This document shows, one piece after another, positions 31,494 through 39,310 of a stretch of 40,473 nucleotides of DNA (positions within the stretch are counted from its first letter, which is position 1; every line of letters begins with the position of its first letter). The position numbers and the translations under genes are program-made. Source of the DNA: a virus; IMG/VR virus record IMGVR_UViG_3300022188_000023, positions 1-40,473 of that record; one strand, given 5' to 3'. The notes below the pieces were generated by a model. The model was not told the origin of the DNA. It did no database searches and saw only the letters and a program-made list of their open reading frames with translations.

Positions 31494-32822
31494 TTACGTT
31501 GAGAACTTAAGAAACTTAAGAGCCTCAAACTGGAGTACCGCTCCACCGACACGACGCGTCGTATAGAACTTGACGTAAGGTTTGGTTGTAAGATTATCGC
31601 GGATAACACGTAAACCCTGACGATCAACAATCGTATAGGCTTGACGGAAATCCCCAAGCGCGAGAGAAAGCGAACCGTCTGCCAACTCTGCCATATCTTC
31701 CATCAAAGCAATCGGATAACCCAATAACGTCTGGGGGACACCAAGGGCAATACTAGGCTGCCATAGATATATGCCCTCACTCGTTTTGATTTTACGCAAC
31801 TTAGTTACCACTGATCGACGGGTAGCAAAAGTTGCGTTGTTCAAATATCCCGGCTTGAAGGCCGCTTCAAGATCGAAGAGAATGTCGGCGGGATTAGACG
31901 CTGCAAAATCTCCAGCCGCGCCAGTGGCAACATGCTCTAATTGGCCCCACGTACGTGTCGCATCCGCAGTAGCCGCTGTCGTATAAGAAGCGAACCCACG
32001 AGGTTGACCAACACCGTTACCCGTAACAAACGCAGCGTTTTCAACGCGGGTAAACTTGTCCGCTACTTTCATAGACAACCACGCTTCCATGTCCCGCGAA
32101 GAGTCATCTAAAAGCTGTTGAGTAGCGATAGGTTGAGCAAACATTTCATGGACCGGAACGCGCCATTTAGCCAACTCCGGCGTATCGGTGTTAGCACGTG
32201 TTCCTGTTTCAGAAACCCACCCACCACTCGATGCTTCATCGGTATCACGTAAGCCTTCGATGGCATCCGTATTAATTGTCTCGGTAGAAACAAGTGGACG
32301 GATAATACTCGTTTCAAAGATACGGGTAATAGTTCTCGCCGACACTGCCGCAGGAACCACATACCCTCCGTCGGTGTCCACACCAACAGAGAGAGCTTTG
32401 CGCTCTTCGTCGGTCGCGAGAGAAGACTCACCCTTACGGAGAACAGTACCAAAAGCTTTGGTATAGGCTTTATACTCGTCTTCCGTAACGTCAGCCTCCC
32501 GCTTGAACTTTTCAGACTGAATGCGATGACCATTAAAGGTCTTAACCTCTTTCGCAAGGTCTTCGGATTTCACTGTACCGCTAAGTTCGCTACGATTAAG
32601 ACGCTTCTCGATATCGTCCGAACGCTGCTCTGCGGAGGTTTTCGCGTCTTCAAGCGCGGTAAGAGCTTTATCAATTTTCTCAACTTTTTCTTTGGTGAGA
32701 ACGTCCTCTTTACCTTCTTTAACTTCTTTAAGTGCTTCATCGTTAGTCTTCTTAAACACCTCGAAAGCAGTAGCTAGATCAGCAACTACCTCTTTAATTT
32801 CGATTTTTTTAGGTTCTGGCAT
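31494..32822 (-). CDS. HK97-fold major capsid protein with delta domain
   Basis: A 442-residue HK97-type capsid protein. Residues 1-~105 are a charged coiled coil ('KEVVADLATAFEVFKKTNDE', 'EKVEKIDKALTALEDAKTSA'), the scaffold-like delta domain expected to be removed by the protease encoded upstream. The shell part begins near 'ERKALSVGVDTDGGYVVPA', contains 'FVTGNGVGQPRGFASY', 'LFDLEAAFKPGYLNNATF', 'LLGYPIALMEDMAEL' and ends 'YVKFYTTRRVGGAVLQFEAL'. All are typical. Confidence 0.95.
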   Translation of the reverse strand: MPEPKKIEIKEVVADLATAFEVFKKTNDEALKEVKEGKEDVLTKEKVEKIDKALTALEDAKTSAEQRSDDIEKRLNRSELSGTVKSEDLAKEVKTFNGHRIQSEKFKREADVTEDEYKAYTKAFGTVLRKGESSLATDEERKALSVGVDTDGGYVVPAAVSARTITRIFETSIIRPLVSTETINTDAIEGLRDTDEASSGGWVSETGTRANTDTPELAKWRVPVHEMFAQPIATQQLLDDSSRDMEAWLSMKVADKFTRVENAAFVTGNGVGQPRGFASYTTAATADATRTWGQLEHVATGAAGDFAASNPADILFDLEAAFKPGYLNNATFATRRSVVTKLRKIKTSEGIYLWQPSIALGVPQTLLGYPIALMEDMAELADGSLSLALGDFRQAYTIVDRQGLRVIRDNLTTKPYVKFYTTRRVGGAVLQFEALKFLKFST

Positions 32823-32823
32823 G

Positions 32824-33510
32824 TTAAGTCCCTCCTGCGGACATTGTGTTAATCAAACGACGAATCTCATTCGTCAATTCTGTCTGACCGCCGCCGGCGT
32901 CCCGCAGGGGCTTATCAGTTTTGAAACCCGAAGATAAAATACCTTTGGCTTCTTCGCGAGAGAAACCTGCATCCCGCAGAGCTTTCTCAGCGTCTCGTTT
33001 AGAAGGCTCGGATTTCACACTCGAAACCCTAGCTTCTAGGTTCGCGGGGAATGTTACCAGAGAAACCTCCATTAAGTCAATCGCTGTAAGTTTTCGCTTA
33101 GGACCGTCAGGCTTTACACAGGCTTCGTACTTTTTGACACGGTACCCTATCGACATCCCAGTGATGGCTTTGTCTTTAAGCAGCGTGTACGTGTCGATCC
33201 CTCGCTGTGTTTTTGACAACTTACCTTCCACTAAAAGTCCCTTGCCATCCTCGGAAAGAGACACCCATACTCCGATAGGCATATTGTCCTCTGCGCCCAT
33301 CCCCCAACCGCCGTGATTAAGGAGCAGGGAAGGCGCTGTTCCACTCTTTAGGGCCTCGCCTAAGGTCTCGGTAAAAGCGCCGGGCATAATCATGTCCCCG
33401 TAGGAATCTATATTATTAAACACCGCGCCATAACCTTTAAAGGTCATCTCTTCCGTGTTCTCGGCGGTCTTAACGTCTCGTAGTGAAAAGGAGGTATATT
33501 CCATAGACAT
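32824..33510 (-). CDS. Prohead serine protease (HK97/S78 family)
   Basis: A 228-residue prohead protease. 'FKGYGAVFNNIDSYGDMIMP' opens the family core, His in 'SLLLNHGGWGMG' and Ser in 'KAITGMSIGYRV' are the catalytic pair, and 'LMEVSLVTFPANLEARV' is the standard closing motif. The C-terminal ~60 residues are a charged helix likely removed on self-cleavage. It cleaves the capsid delta domain during maturation. Two bases separate it from the capsid start. Confidence 0.93.
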   Translation of the reverse strand: MSMEYTSFSLRDVKTAENTEEMTFKGYGAVFNNIDSYGDMIMPGAFTETLGEALKSGTAPSLLLNHGGWGMGAEDNMPIGVWVSLSEDGKGLLVEGKLSKTQRGIDTYTLLKDKAITGMSIGYRVKKYEACVKPDGPKRKLTAIDLMEVSLVTFPANLEARVSSVKSEPSKRDAEKALRDAGFSREEAKGILSSGFKTDKPLRDAGGGQTELTNEIRRLINTMSAGGT

Positions 33511-33513
33511 AAG

Positions 33514-34755
33514 CTATTCCTTCGGGTCAATAGGTTCGGGTGGGGGTTTAGCGCCTTCTTCGGCGGGGAGAGGATTACCTACCACCATATTCATAGGCGA
33601 CAGTGGCTCGTCTAAGCCATCAATCGGGTTAAGCTCTTCGAAACGCCGAGCCTCATTACGCATTAGCCAGCCGGCGTTGATGCCACTCCTGTAGTATTCG
33701 GCTCTATCCTTCGCCGCTCCGCGTAAAAGTTCAGCATCTAAGAACTTAGCATAAATCCCCCGCTTACGGTCTTCCTTCGATATCAACGCAAACTTTATGG
33801 AAGCCTCTAGTCTTCGATGCAGCGGACGGGAGGTATGAACGGAATGGGCTAAAAACATTTGTTCGGCACTAGCATATGTCGCGTTGTTTTCGCTATGTCC
33901 CGCCATGATAGGCAACACGCCAAATGCGCGGCATATTTCTTCGACTTGAAACTTCCTTCCCTCAAGCTGTTGTGCATCGACACTTTTCATAGCCAAGGAA
34001 GTAAACTTCGCCGCCCTATCAAGCAGCATGGGCTTGCCGGAGTTGTCTATTCCCGTGAACTCACTATCCAAGTACTCACGGAGCTGTTTTGCTTGACTGT
34101 CTTTTAAAATCCCTTCGACCGAATAAACACCAGAAGGGCGCAGCCCATTTTTTTGAAGCCTCGCTTGGCTGTGCTCCATGGCCATAGCTAACCCTACGGC
34201 CTCTCTAGCGAGCGCCACCGCCTCCAACCCCATCCAACCATTCATAGTTGGGCCTCTTACGTGCCAAATAGCCTCTTGGGGGAATACGACAGTGGTACCG
34301 TCTTCTTTAGAGAGGGTGTATACGAGGGATAAATCTTGGTTCTGCTCAACTGATATTTTGTTAGTCATCAAGGGAACAAGCTCTACTATCCTCCCTCGTA
34401 CACGGTTTATGAATACGAAGGCGTTCCCGTTAAGAATAAGGCTAAAAGATAGCCACTCTCGGAATTGTAAAGTATCTTGGAAGGCATTGGGGGCCACGTC
34501 GAATAAATCATATAACTCGTGGTCAACCGCAGGTTCCCTATTATTGGTACCTTTTTTCTGAAATATGCGAAGAGGAATCGTCGAAAGCGTATCTGATAAA
34601 ATCTTAACACAGCGAAATACGGCAGCTACTTCTAGGGCAGAAACAGTTGTAACCTTCGCCCCGGAACGCACTTCACGCCCCCCGTACAAATCACGCATTA
34701 TATCGTCAATCGAAGCCTTCCGTGAGAAAGGCCAAAAGTTTTTAAAACGTAACAT
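33514..34755 (-). CDS. HK97-family portal protein
   Basis: A 413-residue portal. Family features: 'AVFRCVKILSDTLSTIPLRI', 'DVAPNAFQDTLQFREWLSFS', 'LILNGNAFVFINRVRGRI', 'EAIWHVRGPTMNGWMGLEAV', 'ICRAFGVLPIMAGHSENNAT' and the C-terminal 'AEYYRSGINAGWLMRNEARR'. Twelve copies form the DNA entry channel bound by the terminase. Start overlaps the large terminase stop by one base. Confidence 0.95.
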   Translation of the reverse strand: MLRFKNFWPFSRKASIDDIMRDLYGGREVRSGAKVTTVSALEVAAVFRCVKILSDTLSTIPLRIFQKKGTNNREPAVDHELYDLFDVAPNAFQDTLQFREWLSFSLILNGNAFVFINRVRGRIVELVPLMTNKISVEQNQDLSLVYTLSKEDGTTVVFPQEAIWHVRGPTMNGWMGLEAVALAREAVGLAMAMEHSQARLQKNGLRPSGVYSVEGILKDSQAKQLREYLDSEFTGIDNSGKPMLLDRAAKFTSLAMKSVDAQQLEGRKFQVEEICRAFGVLPIMAGHSENNATYASAEQMFLAHSVHTSRPLHRRLEASIKFALISKEDRKRGIYAKFLDAELLRGAAKDRAEYYRSGINAGWLMRNEARRFEELNPIDGLDEPLSPMNMVVGNPLPAEEGAKPPPEPIDPKE

Positions 34756-36485
34756 TACGAAGCACTCTCCCAGAATGACTTTTCCACTACCTCACCCCTG
34801 TCGGCGTTCCCAACGGCCATCGCACCCGCCACTATGCCGTCTATCCTACCAGTTGACTTACGTTTAGTAAATATTCGATTTCCCTTGGCATCCGCTTCGA
34901 GTACCGCAGAGGCGCTATTATACGTTAGCACAGGATTCCTCTTTACGCGAAGGAGCCCTTTCGCCACTTTCTCCTCGAGCTGATCTATTGATCGAGGCAT
35001 CCATAACCTGCTTTCCTGAGAACGATAGTACCCTTGCCCATGGGGTACAAGCTCTATCTCTATGCCCTCGTTTGCCATATCCCTCTCAAAGTATTTAATA
35101 CGGTAAGGATCAAAAGCTATACTTTCTATGTTAAACCTTCCCGCCAATTCGCCAAGAAAAGCAGCAACAAAACTATAATCCACCGCTCGACCGGGAGTAG
35201 CTACAAGCCAACCCTCCTTCACCCATTGGTCATACGGGACTTGGTCCTTGCGTGTTCTTTCAAGCAGGGTGTCTTCGGGTGTCCAGAAGAAAGACAGTAA
35301 ATCGACCTGCCCGTCTTCTCCCGGGAAGGCTAGAACTAAGGAAGTTAAATCTTTAGTACCGGATAAATCTAAAGCGGCGACACAAGACCTCCCGTCGAGC
35401 TCCCTATCGTCGAAATCCTCTTCGCAAGCCCGCCATATATCTTGACCTATCCACGGGTTCGCCGCGTCTACCCACTGGCAAAAGTTAAAGCGACGGACTT
35501 CACTCTCGTTGGAAGGCATCCCCTTCGCCTCACGTACGCGCTCAATAATATACTTCTCCGTTATCGACACTCCGAGATTAGGATTAGCTTTGATCCAACA
35601 ACTTTTATCCTCGAAAGGATCGTCGTCTTCGTCCATCGCGCATACGTAGCCAAACCAACTGTCATCCTCCTTAACGCCTTCGACAACTTGGGTAGAATAT
35701 AAGTGGTGCCTCCAACAAACGCTTTGCCGATCGTGGCCACTATTCGTAATCTCTAATATAAGCGCCTGTTTTCTCCCCTTCGTACCCGCCCGCATCTTAT
35801 TAACCACCACGTCCGTAGGATGCTCATGCACCTCATCAATCGCGGCGTAGTGGACACGCTTTCCGTCAAGCCCCCTCCCTTCGGAAGAAACAGGACGGAA
35901 ATACGAACCCGAAGCAAGATGCGCGAGATTAAAAACCTCACGCTCACCTGATTTCTGTAAACGCGAGGAAAGCTCATGGGAAGCGTCGGTCATAAACACC
36001 GCATCACGGAATAAGATACGGGCTTGATCCCTCGTGACCGCCGCCGCGTAGCATTCCGCCCCCTTCTCACCGTCCGCAGTGAGCATATATAACCCGCAGC
36101 CTCCCGCCATAGGACTCTTACCGTTACCCTTCCCGATCTCAACGTACGCTGTCCGAAACCTACGAACGCCGTCTTCGGTTTTCCACCCAAACATAGAGCC
36201 AGTAACGAAGACCTGCCAAGGCTCCAATATAAAGGGGGTAGGGGGATCGCTTTCGGGCAGGATCAAAAGGTCCTTGTGAAACCCAATAACCCTCTGATAG
36301 GCGGCTATGTCCCATACCAACCCCCGCTTATGCCCGTCCTTTAAATCTTTAAGATGACGTGCGCATGCCGCACGGACGTAAGGCCCCGCTACGATCTTCT
36401 TCTTCACAACATCCTTGGCGTATTGGGTCGCGGGATCAGCCGAAGTACTTGTCGAGAGGGTCTTTTTTCTTTTTACCACTACCAT
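34755..36485 (-). CDS. terL: Terminase large subunit
   Basis: A 576-residue packaging motor. The ATPase has 'AYVEIGKGNGKSPMAGG' as Walker A, 'HYAAIDEVHEH' as Walker B with catalytic Glu, and 'LILEITNSGHDRQS' after it. The nuclease has 'CVAALDLSGTKDLTSLVLAF' with its first acidic residue and 'IESIAFDPYRIKYF' further on. N-terminal 'ATQYAKDVVKKKIVAGPYVR' is usual for HK97/phi-C31-type TerL. It overlaps the small subunit gene by 50 bp, more than usual; a later start is possible but the family N-terminus supports this one. Confidence 0.95.
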   Translation of the reverse strand: MVVVKRKKTLSTSTSADPATQYAKDVVKKKIVAGPYVRAACARHLKDLKDGHKRGLVWDIAAYQRVIGFHKDLLILPESDPPTPFILEPWQVFVTGSMFGWKTEDGVRRFRTAYVEIGKGNGKSPMAGGCGLYMLTADGEKGAECYAAAVTRDQARILFRDAVFMTDASHELSSRLQKSGEREVFNLAHLASGSYFRPVSSEGRGLDGKRVHYAAIDEVHEHPTDVVVNKMRAGTKGRKQALILEITNSGHDRQSVCWRHHLYSTQVVEGVKEDDSWFGYVCAMDEDDDPFEDKSCWIKANPNLGVSITEKYIIERVREAKGMPSNESEVRRFNFCQWVDAANPWIGQDIWRACEEDFDDRELDGRSCVAALDLSGTKDLTSLVLAFPGEDGQVDLLSFFWTPEDTLLERTRKDQVPYDQWVKEGWLVATPGRAVDYSFVAAFLGELAGRFNIESIAFDPYRIKYFERDMANEGIEIELVPHGQGYYRSQESRLWMPRSIDQLEEKVAKGLLRVKRNPVLTYNSASAVLEADAKGNRIFTKRKSTGRIDGIVAGAMAVGNADRGEVVEKSFWESAS

Positions 36486-36909
36486 TCACTTTCAATCTTG
36501 ACCGAGCTGAGGGGGTTAAACCAAAATCTTGAAGGTAAGATTGGAACTGCTTCTCCGCCGTACTGAGCATACCGACTTCGGGGCGTCCCTTAACGCAAAT
36601 GCTCCCCGTCTGTGTAACCGATTCCACCGTGCGCCCTTGCTCCTCGATGACCTCTTGGCATTCGATAATCGTTACGTAAATCTCGCACATCCTACCGAGG
36701 GCATATCCGTCCCCCACCGTTAAAACTCCCATGTCATCTAAAAGCTTTGCTAAAAGCTTCCACTCCTTCTTCGCCCGATCCGAAAGGTCCCTCGGTACCT
36801 TAGGGATTCCCGACGTAACTTCCGGTTCATCTTCGTTTAACGGCCTACGTCCGGGGTTCCCTTTGATGACCTTTAAATGCGTAGGGTGGGGTTTGCGTCC
36901 TGCTGCCAT
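36436..36909 (-). CDS. terS: Terminase small subunit, P27 family
   Basis: A 157-residue P27-type small terminase: 'MAAGRKPHPTHLKVIKGNPG' and 'RRPLNEDEPEVTSGIPKVP' at the N-terminus, 'DRAKKEWKLLAKLLDDMGVL' in the middle and 'FQSYLQDFGLTPSARSRLKV' near the end. It recognises the packaging site and brings in TerL. AAGGAGG lies 7-8 nt upstream of the ATG. Directly upstream is the repeat cluster at 36928-37265, a natural candidate for its binding site. Confidence 0.93.
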   Translation of the reverse strand: MAAGRKPHPTHLKVIKGNPGRRPLNEDEPEVTSGIPKVPRDLSDRAKKEWKLLAKLLDDMGVLTVGDGYALGRMCEIYVTIIECQEVIEEQGRTVESVTQTGSICVKGRPEVGMLSTAEKQFQSYLQDFGLTPSARSRLKVNGSGKKKKDPLDKYFG

Positions 36910-37070
36910 TTTAGCCTCCTTTTTTAGCCTACCTTTTCAACCTATCATTTTGGTAGGGCGTTTAATCCTACCTTTTGGTGGGACATTTTACCCTACCATT
37001 AAGCGCTATCAAATGCAACTGCCCATACACGGTTTGCCTTCCCAATCGTCCGAGAGATATCGCCCTCCCC

Positions 37071-37119
37071 CGCCCCCAAGGAGGGGGGCAGGGTGCGCGT
37101 TGGTAGGGAGGGACGCTAG
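37071..37119 (+). repeat. 49-bp direct repeat, copy 1
   Basis: A 49-bp segment starting CGCCCCCAAGG and ending GGGACGCTAG is identical to 37217-37265. It includes the inverted repeat GCCCCC/GGGGGC and one TTGGTAGGG motif. The two copies are 146 bp apart, start to start. Confidence 0.95.
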
Positions 37120-37216
37120 GCAGTACCAGATAGAAAAGGGGACCCCCAAGGGGGACACAGGGAGGTTTAAAGGGGATTTTATAGCTAGGATTTTCTACCA
37201 CCCTCCCCTGAAATGC

Positions 37217-37265
37217 CGCCCCCAAGGAGGGGGGCAGGGTGCGCGTTGGTAGGGAGGGACGCTAG
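37217..37265 (+). repeat. 49-bp direct repeat, copy 2
   Basis: Identical to 37071-37119 over all 49 bp. Perfect identity in a region without genes suggests either selection as a protein-binding site or recent duplication. Confidence 0.95.
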
Positions 37266-37320
37266 ATGTTACCTGCCAGCAAAGCGGGCGTCTAAAGAGG
37301 ATATGGGAGGGAAGGAGGAT

Positions 37321-37698
37321 TTAACCCCCCTTTGTATTCCTCGGCGGGGGGTATTTACCCCGCCAATGGTGGCCCTCCCCTTTCGGAATACCCTCGGCGG
37401 TGCAACCGCACCTCTGAAACTTAGAGGCTTTGTTACCAAAACCACCATCTCGCGAGGCAGTCTTACGGCTATGGCAAGGCCAGCACATCCATCGCAAATT
37501 GCCCAAAGTATCTTTGCCTCCCTCACGTCGCGGGGTTTTATGGTCAAGATGAAAGCTTTTGGTCCAGCTCTTCCCACACTCCGCGCATGGAGCGGGAGGC
37601 ACCTTAGCACGTAGTAAGCACCAATTAGTGCCGTAACCTCGTGCGTTCGCGCTCGGTCGAGAGGGAGTATTCGAAGCCATGCGAAGGATATGGCACAT
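37321..37698 (-). CDS. HNH endonuclease near the terminase genes
   Basis: A 125-residue zinc HNH nuclease: 'PCAECGKSW' (CxxC), 'FHLDHKTPRREGGKD' with the metal-binding DH, 'LGNLRWMCWPCHSRKT' with Asn and the second CxxCH. HNH proteins beside terminase genes are needed for specific cleavage at the packaging site in HK97-like phages. The start could be 37698 or the internal ATG at 37680 ('MASNTPSRPS'); neither has a clear ribosome site. The last ~30 residues run through a GC-rich hairpin (37343-37364) and may be a non-conserved tail. Confidence 0.88.
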   Translation of the reverse strand: MCHILRMASNTPSRPSANARGYGTNWCLLRAKVPPAPCAECGKSWTKSFHLDHKTPRREGGKDTLGNLRWMCWPCHSRKTASRDGGFGNKASKFQRCGCTAEGIPKGEGHHWRGKYPPPRNTKGG

Positions 37699-37768
37699 AA
37701 AGGGCGTGATAAATAGGGCACACTCAATCTTTTAAGCGCATTTTGCACATATTTATTGAGTCCATAGC

Positions 37769-37797
37769 TTGCGTATTGAGCGCAAACGTGATATATT
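37769..37797 (+). promoter_or_regulatory. Sigma70-like promoter for the right-hand plus-strand module
   Basis: TTGCGT (37769-37774), 17-bp spacer and TATATT (37792-37797) point to transcription from about 37804 into the five-gene cluster starting at 37865. Two TATTGAG direct repeats exactly 20 bp apart (37754-37760 and 37774-37780) and an inverted CTCAAT at 37723-37728 flank or overlap the -35, so they could be activator or repressor sites on one helix face. Confidence 0.65.
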
Positions 37798-37846
37798 GAC
37801 CCCAAGAGAAAGCCTCTCTTAACTCTCTAGGGTAATCAAACCCTTC

Positions 37847-37869
37847 AAAACAAAGGAAAATAACATGAA
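37847..37869 (+). repeat. 23-bp leader repeat A, copy 1 (RBS and start codon)
   Basis: A 23-bp stretch containing AAAGGAAAATAACATGAA is identical to 38164-38186 and in both cases carries the Shine-Dalgarno sequence and the ATG of a gene. Shared leaders imply copied expression signals. Confidence 0.85.
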
Positions 37870-38155
37870 AAAATACAAAACATATAAGCCACATCGCACG
37901 ATACAACGCGCCCAAGCCGTAGCCGGCGGCACCTTGATATTTTTAGCGGCTGTGTCTGTTTTTGTCGCTATCGGCTTTATCGCGGGTAGCGGGACTAAAG
38001 ACGCACGTATCGCAAAAATAGAAACGGTCATCGTTAAGGCAGCCACGGTGTTGCCTCCCCGCAAGCCAGCACCTCCTAAATATTATCTGCCAGAGGATAT
38101 GGCGGCACTTGTGGCCTCTATCAAACTAACCAACGCTTTGAAAACTCGCAACTAA
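37865..38155 (+). CDS. Small membrane protein, first gene of the right-hand module (96 aa)
   Basis: Basic N-terminus ('MKKYKTYKPHRTIQRAQAVA') followed by a hydrophobic helix at residues ~21-42 ('GGTLIFLAAVSVFVAIGFIA') and a periplasmic-looking tail ('PPRKPAPPKYYLPEDMAALV'). A single-pass protein with its C-terminus outside is the simplest topology. AAAGGAAAATAAC gives a good ribosome site. No family is recognised; role could be envelope modification or exclusion, unproven. Confidence 0.65.
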   Translation: MKKYKTYKPHRTIQRAQAVAGGTLIFLAAVSVFVAIGFIAGSGTKDARIAKIETVIVKAATVLPPRKPAPPKYYLPEDMAALVASIKLTNALKTRN

Positions 38156-38163
38156 CCCCCCGA

Positions 38164-38186
38164 AAAACAAAGGAAAATAACATGAA
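38164..38186 (+). repeat. 23-bp leader repeat A, copy 2
   Basis: Identical to 37847-37869 and holding the ribosome site and ATG of the 125-aa gene. Confidence 0.85.
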
Positions 38187-38559
38187 CCACACACACGACA
38201 AAACAAGAGAGGCCGCGATTAGTAAAATTATGGAAGATAGCGGGGCTTTCTTTGCTTTCAGCAATTCGCAATTCAAAGAGAAAGCACAAGAGGGCGTTAC
38301 ATATGCCCGCTTGCCTCTCGGCATGCTTGCGCCAAAAGACAAAGCACGGGCAACCATGAAAGCTATTAATGAGGCCATAGCGGAGTCCATAGCTGAATCC
38401 CTACGCAATAACACACTAGAGGAAATAATCAGATATGAACTAGCTAACCATGAAGCCCCCTATTCGGGCAATATTTGCGACACTATGGCCGCCCTCGCGG
38501 GCTATGACGTAACCGAGTCACAGGTGCAAAAAATCCTAAACACTATGCACGCCGAATAA
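38182..38559 (+). CDS. Uncharacterised phage/plasmid protein with FFAFSNSQF motif (125 aa)
   Basis: A 125-residue soluble protein: 'KIMEDSGAFFAFSNSQFKEK' with 'VTYARLPLGMLAPKDKARA' resembles a family of small proteins from phages and plasmids that carry 'FFAFSxxQF' followed by 'LGxGMLxPK'. The C-terminal part ('NTLEEIIRYELANHEAPYSG') accompanies it in some relatives. No biochemical role is known to me. It lies in the plus-strand accessory cluster. Confidence 0.65.
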   Translation: MNHTHDKTREAAISKIMEDSGAFFAFSNSQFKEKAQEGVTYARLPLGMLAPKDKARATMKAINEAIAESIAESLRNNTLEEIIRYELANHEAPYSGNICDTMAALAGYDVTESQVQKILNTMHAE

Positions 38560-38580
38560 ACAAAAGAAAGGAGTCGCGCC

Positions 38581-38973
38581 ATGTTATACAATTTCAAAGG
38601 AAAGAATCGCGAGGTTATGCAATTAAAAGAAAACCTATTGCAAGCCCTAATAGATGCATTTCCCGATAGGGATACATTCGCCGAGGTCATGCCCTTTGTT
38701 GATTATCTGCAAAGAGCGGGGGCAACAATTCGCAAAAGATATGAAAACGAATGCTCTTATGAATGGGCGGCCAATGATCCCAAATACACGGCAAGCACTG
38801 AAAGCCGAGAAAAGAAACTAATGCAACGCGCCGCCGATTTTGGACTCAAGCCTTGTGATTATTATGCTGTTGATAAGAAAGAAAGCGGCCACTATATCGC
38901 CATGCAAGGGGATTGCAGGGGTTGCCCTGTTATCGTTCGAATCGGAATTAGAAGTTATTCGATAGGCGCATAA
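38581..38973 (+). CDS. Uncharacterised protein with QGDCRGCPVIV motif (130 aa)
   Basis: A 130-residue protein. N-terminal ~50 residues are helical ('LLQALIDAFPDRDTFAEVMP'); the C-terminus 'HYIAMQGDCRGCPVIVRIGI' recalls the 'HQxDPRGxxLY' ending of many small phage and plasmid proteins of unknown role. GAAAGGAG before the ATG gives a good ribosome site. Confidence 0.65.
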   Translation: MLYNFKGKNREVMQLKENLLQALIDAFPDRDTFAEVMPFVDYLQRAGATIRKRYENECSYEWAANDPKYTASTESREKKLMQRAADFGLKPCDYYAVDKKESGHYIAMQGDCRGCPVIVRIGIRSYSIGA

Positions 38974-38985
38974 GGCGGGCATTTA

Positions 38986-39016
38986 CGCAACAAACAAAGA
39001 AGGAATCCACGCCATG
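38986..39016 (+). repeat. 31-bp leader repeat B, copy 1
   Basis: A 31-bp stretch (CGCAACAAACAAAGAAGGAA and 11 more bases) ends in the ATG of the 98-aa gene and is identical to 39279-39309. It carries the AGAAGGAA ribosome site. Confidence 0.9.
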
Positions 39017-39310
39017 GAAAAATCACCATATGAAAAAGCAATAATTGACACGGTTAAGCCAAAACTAGGGGACTCGTATTTCTTGACTCAACTTTTGGGG
39101 CGGCTGCAATCCGATTTATTGAACGGGGCGCAACCTTGCGGGCATTTGTGGGGGCTTGATTTTCAAACACACATTGCAACAATGAAGGCCATTTTTGACT
39201 CACTCAATCCCGCGCCTTGTTTCATATCAAGAAAAGAGATTCAAGAATTAGAAACGAGACTCGCGCCCGTATATGCGGCGCAACAAACAAAGAAGGAATC
39301 CACGCCATGA
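39014..39310 (+). CDS. Uncharacterised protein, LPD11-like pattern (98 aa)
   Basis: The 'FLTQLLGRLQSDLLNGAQPC' and 'HLWGLDFQTHIATMKAIFDS' pattern, with a later 'ISRKEIQELETRL', resembles the small LPD11-type domain found in polyvalent mobile-element proteins and as stand-alone genes; the match is by eye. The last nine codons (QQTKKESTP) are simply the next gene's leader repeat translated, which suggests the original 3' end was lost. It overlaps the next gene by 4 bp. Confidence 0.6.
   Translation: MEKSPYEKAIIDTVKPKLGDSYFLTQLLGRLQSDLLNGAQPCGHLWGLDFQTHIATMKAIFDSLNPAPCFISRKEIQELETRLAPVYAAQQTKKESTP
39279..39309 (+). repeat. 31-bp leader repeat B, copy 2 (also coding)
   Basis: Identical to 38986-39016. 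This copy provides the ribosome site and ATG of the 239-aa gene and at the same time the last codons of the 98-aa gene. Confidence 0.9.

Larger units (their letters stand above)
36910..37320. other. Gene-free repeat-rich region upstream of terS (candidate cos/pac or late control region)
   Basis: No convincing gene is present in these ~410 bp. The stretch holds seven CCTACC/GGTAGG-type motifs, five of them (one GGTGGG) within 36928-36997 in alternating orientation and two inside a 49-bp direct repeat. Three CCCCCAAGG blocks with inverted G-runs occur near 37073, 37143 and 37219. The area lies between the HNH and terS genes, where HK97-like phages keep their packaging site, and must also contain any late promoter. 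No clear -35/-10 pair was found on the minus strand. Confidence 0.55.

Noticed and set aside
36968-37225. Minus-strand open frame in the repeat region
   Set aside because: Low-complexity Pro/Gly/Arg translation of GC-rich repeats, no ribosome site.
36731-37252. 173-codon plus-strand open frame across terS and the repeat region
   Set aside because: It overlaps the well-supported terS gene and runs through non-coding repeats; the translation is not protein-like.
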